From positions 1 to 64,000 of the forward strand of contig JASBSY010000023.1 of NCBI GenBank assembly GCA_030148705.1: a stretch of 64,000 nucleotides of DNA, given 5' to 3'. Position 1 is the first letter of the stretch, and the number at the start of each line of letters is the position of its first letter. The DNA is from Pukyongia sp. (GTDB lineage: Bacteria > Bacteroidota > Bacteroidia > Flavobacteriales > Flavobacteriaceae). The notes below the pieces were generated by a model. The model saw nothing but the letters and a program-made list of their open reading frames with translations. It did not search any database and was not told the DNA's origin. The position numbers and the translations under genes are program-made. This document shows, one piece after another, positions 52,653 to 60,904 of the stretch.

Positions 52653-53513
52653 ATGCATAGAATTTTTATACTCTTTTTTACACTGCTCATTAGCGGTGGT
52701 TGCCAGGATTTTGGTGAATTGGAATTATTGCGCTCGCTACCCGCTTCCCTCAAAGAGGTAAGTGGAATGGAACTTGCCGCCGACAAAATCCATCTCTGGG
52801 CTATTAACGATTCGGCTAATGAAGCCAAGCTGTTTTTATACGACCCTAACGAAAACACCGTTAAACACACCATCGAGATTGTGAATGGTAGTAATAAAGA
52901 CTGGGAGGATCTCGCCACCGACGATGAGGGAAATGTATATATCGGGGATTTTGGCAATAACCGGAACTCCCGCAAAGATCTGGTTATTTATACATTGCCA
53001 AATGCACTTACTATTGAAACCACAGCTGCCGAAGCGTTAATTACTAAGTTTAGCTTTGAAGACCAGAAAGCGTTTCCCCCAAAAAAGAAAGATCGTAATT
53101 TCGATGTAGAGGCCTTTATCCACTATAAATCTAATTTTTACCTGTTTACAAGAAATCGAAGTTCAGATTTCGACGGCACCACAAAATTATACCGTGTTCC
53201 GGCACAACCGGGAACCTTTAAAGCCGAACTGCTCGACGAATACAAAACCTGTAGTGATTCCGACGATTGCATGGTAACCGCAGCCTCCTTCCACGCTGAA
53301 TCGGGGAAATTGGCCTTACTTAGTTATAATAAGGTTTGGATCCTGTCAGATTTTTCGGGAGATGCTTTTTTTGATGGCAAGGTGGAAAAGATCAAATTGG
53401 GGCACTCTTCTCAGAAAGAAAGTATTAGCTTTCAACATGAAAACACCCTGCTCATCGCCGATGAAACTACCGGAATTGAAGGAGGTAATTTGTACCGTCT
53501 GCAGCTCGATTAA
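52653..53513 (+). CDS. Putative lipoprotein, beta-propeller-like hypothetical protein
   Basis: Start refined from 52593 to MHRIFILFFTLLISGGC (lipobox-like); SGMELAADKIHLWAINDSANEAKLFLYD, WEDLATDDEGNVYIGDFGNN. Confidence 0.65.
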   Translation: MHRIFILFFTLLISGGCQDFGELELLRSLPASLKEVSGMELAADKIHLWAINDSANEAKLFLYDPNENTVKHTIEIVNGSNKDWEDLATDDEGNVYIGDFGNNRNSRKDLVIYTLPNALTIETTAAEALITKFSFEDQKAFPPKKKDRNFDVEAFIHYKSNFYLFTRNRSSDFDGTTKLYRVPAQPGTFKAELLDEYKTCSDSDDCMVTAASFHAESGKLALLSYNKVWILSDFSGDAFFDGKVEKIKLGHSSQKESISFQHENTLLIADETTGIEGGNLYRLQLD

Positions 53514-56500
53514 AAGGAGAGTCCAAAACCAAATTCAATCCGCACTCCCTCTTTCGACCTAAAAGAACTAAAACGCCCGTGAATAGCATCTGTCCAGTGT
53601 AACAATGCCCCTCCTCCGTAACTTTGATGCCAGACTTCGGAAGTATCGTTCTTTATCCACACCCTGCCCGCATCATAACCTCCGTAAACACTTAATTGCA
53701 TGGGAAAGAAAAAAGTCTTTATCTTCTTAAAATTATAGATTAAATCGGCACTGCCAAACAAGCTATGCCGGCCGGTAAAGCGTTGTTCCCTAAACCCTCT
53801 CAACCCGTTATCGGCACCCAGCCTAGCGCTGTTATAGAATGCGGGCTGGTCGCCTACCATTCCTTCAACACTTGCCCCGCTTTTTAAAACCAGGCTGTTG
53901 TTTTTGAAAATTGCATTGTAAAAGGTGATGGAAGAACGCAAAAATCCGCTAAGATCCTGCCCATTCAGGTCATCGATCAAACCAGCCGAGATTGAAAAAT
54001 TCATTCCCCTGCCGGGAAAATACTCGTCGTCAAAATTCTTATAGATAAAGGTGGCCTCCGGAATTCCCACGTAAGCAAAATCGCTGAACGCATCAGGCAC
54101 AGTTTCGCTCACGAAGTTATTACCGTTTCTAACAAGATTTACCCCTTGCAACTCGTATTTAAACGTAAAATAACTGCCGTAATAGGAGGTACTTTCAAAG
54201 CCCAGAGCAACTTCATATCGTTCCATATTTACCCGGTTATAATCCAGGCTTAGCTGATCGTCCGGGTTTATTGTTTCGTTTCCGAAGCCAAAGAAATTCT
54301 CGGTATAATTTCGGGAAGTGTATCGGCCCGCCCCGGTAAGGTTTAAGGATGAAAGCACCGCCGCATAGCTTTTTTCCAATCTTATGTCCAGGCCCTGAGT
54401 GAGGAATTGATAATTAACATTGAAAACAGTTCTTCTGCCATAGGGGTTGTAAATGAGCTCATTAACCGTCTTTTCGAAGCCTGCCTTGAGACGGGCACCG
54501 TCATCCGGGTTAAAGCCCATCGCAAAATTGAAACTTCCGCCCGTAGTTCGCTGTTTGAAGAAATCGTAGGTATTAGCTTCGTAGAAATCGGTACGGCGTA
54601 TTCTGGCACCGGCTTTGGAAACTATTGTATTTTCCTTCGATCGATGGTCGTAAATCACCACTCTTTTTCCTTCATCAAAATCGTAGGTATCATTCTCCTG
54701 TCCGCCTATAATTCGTATCAGGATAGGTTTTCTAGCCTTGCCACTAACTTCGAAGATATCCTTGTCATCCAGGCCATACAGCCAAATCTCTTTAGTTTCC
54801 CTGTTTGAAAAGGTCCGGTCGAATAACAAGTCACCTTTTTCCCCGTCCTTTATTCTGAAGGCTCTGATTCTCGTATGTTCTTCGTCAATTCGTTCTATCA
54901 GAAAGTGGTCGTCCTTATCGGTGCCGGTGAGCATCTGGAACTCCATAAATACTTCGTAATAGCGCTCTGCAATGGAAACAAGATTATCTTTCCTGTTCAT
55001 CAGGTGCTTTTTAATTTGATGTACGGTGCTATCCTGGACCTCAGTGGGCAAATTCCTGAACGCACTATCAACGGTTTGCTGGTCGATAGCCTGCTGAATG
55101 AACTGCGCCTGTTCAATCCATGTACTTTTATCACTGCGCTTTATCAATGCCCGATCCAATCTGGATCCTGCCTTGTTAAACCACCTCACATCCTTTATAT
55201 CCTCTCCATAAACACCAAACTGGTTTACCGAGCCCATCAATTTTCGGAGGATATTAAGAAATGATCCGTCGAAGTTAGCAAACACCTGATCCCGGTCTCG
55301 GGGAATCGGTTCGAATACCGTTTTACCTTCCTCATTCTCGAATATGGCCCAGCGCCACTGATCGCTGTGCCTGTCCCAATCGCCTAGGAGCATATCGAAT
55401 ATCCGTGCTCGGATATACGTTTCTTCGTCCAGGATATTCGACTCGTCTTCCCGCAACATTTCCAGAAGATCATCTGTACTTTCTATATCATCCGGATATC
55501 CAAAGCTGCGTCTGTTGTATTCTTCCGCAGGACGTTCAACAATGAGATACAACTGATCCCCGTATTCCTCGCTATAACTCCCAAGGCTCGATTGTCTCGG
55601 CACATAATACAGCTCGGGAGTGGTATAATAAACTTTCGCTGCTTTAGCCAGGGCAGGTATTGCCAGGGCCGCATAAGGATGTGCTGCCGTATAAAAATCC
55701 AGGATCAGGTCTTCCGGAATAGTGTTTGTAAAATAGGTCTCTCCATCAACCCCCTTAAAAGTGGTTGTCTCCAAAAATTGGATCGCACTTTTCGCAAGTG
55801 CCCGCATATTGTACTCCTTGCCGTCCTTTGTGACAAGGCGCAATGATTTTGTCTGATGCCCTCCGCCCGGTCGCACCACGGTAAGGCCGCCGTATAAGGT
55901 GTCGAGGATGGCGGTTTTGGCCTTTACCTTAGTTCCGTAAACATCCCTGTAATGATTACCCCAGAACGATTCAAAAAAATCGGATTTATCTACCTGCTCG
56001 AAATCATAAACAGATTCGGTATAATGTGTTGGATAATTTTCAGGGAATTTTTCTTCACTAACGGGTACCGGAGCTTCGATAATTCGTCGGCGAAAGATAT
56101 CGGTGGCTGTGCCGTCCTTTTCGACGGCGGTAAATAACAACCAGACGCTACCATCAGTTTCTACTTCCAACGTGGCAAAACCATTTCCGCCATAACTAAA
56201 TAAGCCGTGATTTCCCAAGGCCGCGGGAAGAGTTTCTGAAGCTGCGCCCGAAATCAGCTGCTTGATTTTGTCGTGTTCTATATACTGCAAATTTCGTTCG
56301 TGCCCTGAAATAAGCAGTATTCGGAGGTCATCTTCATTAAATACAGGTTCTAGGGCGTCCATTAACTCATCGTACCGCATGTTGTATCGGGATTGAACAG
56401 TAACAGCACCCTGGGCCCTGATCTGGGTAATTAAACTTGCCAGCCCCGGTAACGGTATCTTGCCGCGAAAAGGAAAAATATGATCTCTCACTGAAAATTT

Positions 56501-57166
56501 TCCGCCATAAGAACCATAGGTATACATGGGGTGATGCATGGCAAACAGGATTAATTTATGTGAATTTTTCTTCACTTCCCCTTCAACTTCTTCAATTAGT
56601 TTCTTTCTAGATTTGATACTGCACTTATCGTTCATTTCCGGAAGTTTGTCCCAATCGGCCAGGTACCACTGAGAGTCGAGAAGTATGAGCTGAATATCCG
56701 CGGAAATTTCGACGCTTTCCAAAGGACACCCGTTATTGGGAGTTAAAGCGTTTTCTTTTTTCAATTCATTATCCAGGTAATCTTCAATGAGTTCGAGGCC
56801 ATCGGCGGCATCCAGTTTCCATTCGGAATTTCCCGGAACGACAAATGAATTTGCTTTGGTAGCCCGGATTAGTGAGATAATGGGGTCCAGGTCCTTTTTC
56901 ATAGCTTTTTCAGTTTTGGCCTGAATATTGTCTCCTATGAGTATGATATGAGTCGAATCGGAAGCCTGCTCCTGTATCCTGGATTCGAGCACTTTCAGCG
57001 TGTTTTCTGAACCCGGCCCCGAAGCACCCCCCACTACATAAAACCTGTTGGAAATGCTGTCGGGTTTCAAAGGACTATGCTCATTATTGCGAACCAACAG
57101 CCCATTGCTTGCGCAGCCTGTGAGAAGTATAAGAAGCAAAACCAAAAGCGAGTAGCTGTTTTTCAT
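53510..57166 (-). CDS. Lipoprotein with degenerate metallophosphoesterase domain and C-terminal Omp85/BamA-like barrel (copy 1)
   Basis: 1218 aa; lipobox LLTGC, LIGDNIQ, PGNSEW, FAMHHPMY, SGHERNLQY; C-terminal GADNGLRGFREQRFTG and terminal FGFGLSF. Confidence 0.8.
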   Translation of the reverse strand: MKNSYSLLVLLLILLTGCASNGLLVRNNEHSPLKPDSISNRFYVVGGASGPGSENTLKVLESRIQEQASDSTHIILIGDNIQAKTEKAMKKDLDPIISLIRATKANSFVVPGNSEWKLDAADGLELIEDYLDNELKKENALTPNNGCPLESVEISADIQLILLDSQWYLADWDKLPEMNDKCSIKSRKKLIEEVEGEVKKNSHKLILFAMHHPMYTYGSYGGKFSVRDHIFPFRGKIPLPGLASLITQIRAQGAVTVQSRYNMRYDELMDALEPVFNEDDLRILLISGHERNLQYIEHDKIKQLISGAASETLPAALGNHGLFSYGGNGFATLEVETDGSVWLLFTAVEKDGTATDIFRRRIIEAPVPVSEEKFPENYPTHYTESVYDFEQVDKSDFFESFWGNHYRDVYGTKVKAKTAILDTLYGGLTVVRPGGGHQTKSLRLVTKDGKEYNMRALAKSAIQFLETTTFKGVDGETYFTNTIPEDLILDFYTAAHPYAALAIPALAKAAKVYYTTPELYYVPRQSSLGSYSEEYGDQLYLIVERPAEEYNRRSFGYPDDIESTDDLLEMLREDESNILDEETYIRARIFDMLLGDWDRHSDQWRWAIFENEEGKTVFEPIPRDRDQVFANFDGSFLNILRKLMGSVNQFGVYGEDIKDVRWFNKAGSRLDRALIKRSDKSTWIEQAQFIQQAIDQQTVDSAFRNLPTEVQDSTVHQIKKHLMNRKDNLVSIAERYYEVFMEFQMLTGTDKDDHFLIERIDEEHTRIRAFRIKDGEKGDLLFDRTFSNRETKEIWLYGLDDKDIFEVSGKARKPILIRIIGGQENDTYDFDEGKRVVIYDHRSKENTIVSKAGARIRRTDFYEANTYDFFKQRTTGGSFNFAMGFNPDDGARLKAGFEKTVNELIYNPYGRRTVFNVNYQFLTQGLDIRLEKSYAAVLSSLNLTGAGRYTSRNYTENFFGFGNETINPDDQLSLDYNRVNMERYEVALGFESTSYYGSYFTFKYELQGVNLVRNGNNFVSETVPDAFSDFAYVGIPEATFIYKNFDDEYFPGRGMNFSISAGLIDDLNGQDLSGFLRSSITFYNAIFKNNSLVLKSGASVEGMVGDQPAFYNSARLGADNGLRGFREQRFTGRHSLFGSADLIYNFKKIKTFFFPMQLSVYGGYDAGRVWIKNDTSEVWHQSYGGGALLHWTDAIHGRFSSFRSKEGVRIEFGFGLSF

Positions 57167-57175
57167 AAATTTGTA

Positions 57176-60100
57176 TTAGAATAAAAATCCCAGTCCGAAA
57201 ACATATCGCGTGCCTTCGGCTCCTCTGAATGCACTGGCGGATCCCGTAAGACCTCCCGAGCCATTTATCCATAGCCCTCCACCATAAGAGTTATGCCATT
57301 TCTCTGAACTCACCGAATCATGCCATACCTTACCCAGATCGGCCCCTGTATAAATACCTATTTGCAGGGGGATAAGCCCTATTTTAAATTCGTTAAAGCT
57401 GTACCTGAAGTCGGCGCTGCCCACAAGAGCCGAAGAACCTGAAAATCGTTCCTCTCTGAACGATCTCAGCCCGTTCTCCCCACCGAGGCTAACTGCCTGG
57501 TAGAATTCATAATTATCGGAAAAATTAAATTGCGCCTGTACATTTGTCTTTAAAACAAACTTTTTATTGCGGCTCAGGGCGTTGTAGAACCCCAATCGGG
57601 TGTTGAGAAAACCAAAGATACGTTCGGGTTCTTCCAGGTTGGTAGTGCCACCCAAATTCAAATCGAACATCATTCCTCTTGAAGGATTCCTCGGAATATC
57701 GAAACTTCGGTAATTGTAAACAAAACGAGCCGTTCCGAAATAGGTGGTTGGCTCGGGGATATCGGTGAGCACAAAACCGGGTACTGTAGTTAAATCACTT
57801 TGAACCGTAACTGCAGCGAAGGTGGTTTGCAATTTGTAAAAGCTACCAAAGCTGGAGTTTCTCAACAGGCCAGCATTTACGGCAACGGTCTGTAGTTCAA
57901 CCCTATTAGCATCTAAACCGGTATTCTCATGGTTGTAAACAGTTTCATTTCCGAAGCCAAAGAAGTTAACCGTGTAATTCGGACTGGTAATACGTGCTCC
58001 AAAGCTCAGATTCAGGTCGTTTTTAATATTGGCCAGTTCGCCTTCATACTCCAGGTCGAAACTGCTCGTAGCCGAATAATAACCCCCGGTGACGGTATGT
58101 TTGAGTGAAAAGGGGTTCCTTTGGAAGCCATTTTTTACAAAGACGTACTGGAGCCCCGCCTTTAAACCATCGTCCGGGTTGTACCCTGCGGCAGCATTAA
58201 AGGAGGAGGAACTAACAATTTGCTTTCTGTAGTCGTAGGTATTAAGGGTGTATACATCTGTCTCCCTTATATTCGCTCCGTTGTTAATCTCGATAGTGTC
58301 CGGCTTGCTTTCGTGATCGTACACTTTCAGGTTGTTGCCATTTAGAATACGGTAGGTATCGCTTTCCTGGCCTCCTATCACCCTTAACTGTATCGCATTA
58401 TTGGTTGCGGGTCCATCCACCACGATCACATCATTGCCGTCCAATCCGTACACCCATATTTCGTCCGTCTCCTCCCGGCTATATACCCTGTCCACGAATT
58501 GTTGTCCCTTTTCGCCCCGGTTGTTCCGGTATATTTCAATCTTAGTGTTCCCGTCCGGTTCCCGGGTGATTTCTATGAAGTCTGAATAGTCCGTGCCTAC
58601 AACTGTCTGCAACCTTGCAAGCAGATTAAAATAAGCTTCCGCTATTGAAACCAGATTTTCTCTTCTTCCTTTTAATTTTTCAATAATCTCCTCCAGGGTT
58701 TCATCCCTCACTTCATCGGGTAAGGTGCTAAAAGCTGTATCGATCACCTCATCCGATAATCTGGTTTTTATAAATTCTGCCTGTTGAATCCAGGCGGCTT
58801 TACCGGAGCGCTGAAGGAGAGCCCGATCTAAGATAATTCCTTCCTTGTTAAACCACGCCAGGTCGGTTAGATTCTTATCGTACACATGATTTACACGGTT
58901 CTTTCCGAAGATTGAACTCGCTATATCGAAAATATCTCCTTCGAAACTGGCAAATGCGTCATCCCGATTCTGAGGTATTGGAACATATACGTTCAGGCTG
59001 TCTGAATTAAAATATTCGGCCCAGCGCCAATGATCACTTTCCCGGTCCCAGTCGCCTATTAACATATCGAACATTCGCGACCTGATATAATTGGCTTCAT
59101 CGACAAAGATCTCCCCTCTTTTTCTCACCTTGATAAGAATATCATCGGTGGTTTCAATGTCATCCGGGTACAAAAAGCTACTCTGACCGGCACTGTTGTC
59201 CGTCGGCTCGATCGAAATAAAGTAAAGTTCATTCCCAAACTCCTCGTTAAACCGGCCCAGTGCTTCCTGTTTTGGCACATAATACAAATAAGGCCTGGTG
59301 TAAAACACATTAATTTCCGATGCCAGGCCGGGAATCGCCATAATAGCGTAGGGATGTGATGCAGTATAAAAGTTTTCATCGAAGCTGTCGGGTATATTGT
59401 ATCCCTCTTCTTCCTGGGATTCAGGTTTTTCAACCGAAGCCTCCTCTTCGGTCGCTATTCGGGTAGCGTATTGTAATGCATTCTTACGCAAGGCGCGCAT
59501 CCTAAATCGATTCCCAAAACTATCCTGAAGAATAATTGCCTTATAATCCGTCCCGCTTCCCTGCCTGATAACCTTCAGTCCTCCATACATTGAATCCAGC
59601 CTTGCAACCCTGGCTTCTACCCGCCTTGAGTATATTTCCTTGTATTTTTCTCCCCATACAGTTTTAAAGAATAAGGCCTCGGTTATACTATCCTGGGTGT
59701 AGATTGCAGTTTCCACGGTATCCGGCACAACGGTATCGGATGGCTGAAACTTATAACTTACGGTGGGCGGCAGCACTTCCTTTTCATAAAGTAATTTCGG
59801 GTTCTGGTTGCCATCATCTCCATAGAATCTTACCCATGAGGATCCGTCTTTAAACACATCCAGCACCGCAAAGCCCTGCCCGCCACTACTGAATAACCCT
59901 GAATCACCCAGCCCGGCAAAACCTCCTTTGGAGCCAGATCCGGAAACAATCTGTTTGAGACCGTCTTGTTCGTGGTATTGCAATGTATGCTCGTGGCCGG
60001 AAGCAAAGATTATTCTTGGGTTATCTGCAACCAGGGTCTTTAATCGAAGCATCAGATCGTTGTACAACTCGTTATACCTATCCTGTATAGAAACCCCTCC

Positions 60101-60889
60101 CTGGGCTCTAATCTGTGCAACCAGGGAAGCCAGACCAGGCATGGGTATTTTTTTTTGAGTTGGGTACAAATGCTTATTCGCTGCAAAATGCCCCCCGTGT
60201 GCGCCGGTGGTGAACATAGGATGATGCATTGCAAAAATAATCGTCTTATTTCTGTGTTTCTGAAGTTCGATGGAAAGTTCGATAAAGAATTTTTCTCGCG
60301 TCTTTATGTCGCAATTTTCATTGATAGCCGGGTGCTGGTTCCAATTCACCAGGTACCATTGGGTGTCGACAAGAATTAACTGTATATCCTCGGAAACGGT
60401 AATACTTTCCAACGGACAGCCGTTATTGGGTTTAAAAACACTTCGGTCCTTTATCTTCGATTCGAAATAATCTTCCTGCCGTTTTAATCCTATTACTCCT
60501 TCATTGTACCAGTCGTGGTTTCCGGGGATAAAGATGAGCTCGCCATCGTAATCTTTCACCGCCTCGTACTGGGCGTCCAACCTGTATTCTGAATCTTTGC
60601 GTTCCGGGTGACCTTCGGGTGGCATCCCCGAAGGATAGATATTATCTCCAAGAAAGATGGCATAATTGCCCGTGGTTTTCTGAGTAGACAAGTATTTGTG
60701 AACGATTTTAAGGCCGTCGCTCATGGAGCCGGGTGCCGAATATCCTGCATCCCCGATAAGATAGAACGATCGTGATATATCTTTATCAGACGGATAGTCG
60801 TCTGTGCGCTCCACATGCTTATATAGTGGCTCATGGCTCGCACAGGAAATAAATAATAAAACTAGAATCGAATAGATCGAAAACTTCAT
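57176..60889 (-). CDS. Lipoprotein with intact metallophosphoesterase domain and C-terminal Omp85/BamA-like barrel (copy 2)
   Basis: 1237 aa; lipobox LFISC, LIGDAGYS, LGDNIYP, PGNHDWYN, FAMHHPMF, SGHEHTLQY; GGENGLRSFREERFSG and terminal FGLGFLF. Confidence 0.85.
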   Translation of the reverse strand: MKFSIYSILVLLFISCASHEPLYKHVERTDDYPSDKDISRSFYLIGDAGYSAPGSMSDGLKIVHKYLSTQKTTGNYAIFLGDNIYPSGMPPEGHPERKDSEYRLDAQYEAVKDYDGELIFIPGNHDWYNEGVIGLKRQEDYFESKIKDRSVFKPNNGCPLESITVSEDIQLILVDTQWYLVNWNQHPAINENCDIKTREKFFIELSIELQKHRNKTIIFAMHHPMFTTGAHGGHFAANKHLYPTQKKIPMPGLASLVAQIRAQGGVSIQDRYNELYNDLMLRLKTLVADNPRIIFASGHEHTLQYHEQDGLKQIVSGSGSKGGFAGLGDSGLFSSGGQGFAVLDVFKDGSSWVRFYGDDGNQNPKLLYEKEVLPPTVSYKFQPSDTVVPDTVETAIYTQDSITEALFFKTVWGEKYKEIYSRRVEARVARLDSMYGGLKVIRQGSGTDYKAIILQDSFGNRFRMRALRKNALQYATRIATEEEASVEKPESQEEEGYNIPDSFDENFYTASHPYAIMAIPGLASEINVFYTRPYLYYVPKQEALGRFNEEFGNELYFISIEPTDNSAGQSSFLYPDDIETTDDILIKVRKRGEIFVDEANYIRSRMFDMLIGDWDRESDHWRWAEYFNSDSLNVYVPIPQNRDDAFASFEGDIFDIASSIFGKNRVNHVYDKNLTDLAWFNKEGIILDRALLQRSGKAAWIQQAEFIKTRLSDEVIDTAFSTLPDEVRDETLEEIIEKLKGRRENLVSIAEAYFNLLARLQTVVGTDYSDFIEITREPDGNTKIEIYRNNRGEKGQQFVDRVYSREETDEIWVYGLDGNDVIVVDGPATNNAIQLRVIGGQESDTYRILNGNNLKVYDHESKPDTIEINNGANIRETDVYTLNTYDYRKQIVSSSSFNAAAGYNPDDGLKAGLQYVFVKNGFQRNPFSLKHTVTGGYYSATSSFDLEYEGELANIKNDLNLSFGARITSPNYTVNFFGFGNETVYNHENTGLDANRVELQTVAVNAGLLRNSSFGSFYKLQTTFAAVTVQSDLTTVPGFVLTDIPEPTTYFGTARFVYNYRSFDIPRNPSRGMMFDLNLGGTTNLEEPERIFGFLNTRLGFYNALSRNKKFVLKTNVQAQFNFSDNYEFYQAVSLGGENGLRSFREERFSGSSALVGSADFRYSFNEFKIGLIPLQIGIYTGADLGKVWHDSVSSEKWHNSYGGGLWINGSGGLTGSASAFRGAEGTRYVFGLGFLF

Positions 60890-60904
60890 AAACTCTCTGT
60901 AAAA

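Noticed and set aside
53510-53513. Convergent stop codons overlapping by TTAA
   Set aside because: Common compact arrangement; no further signal
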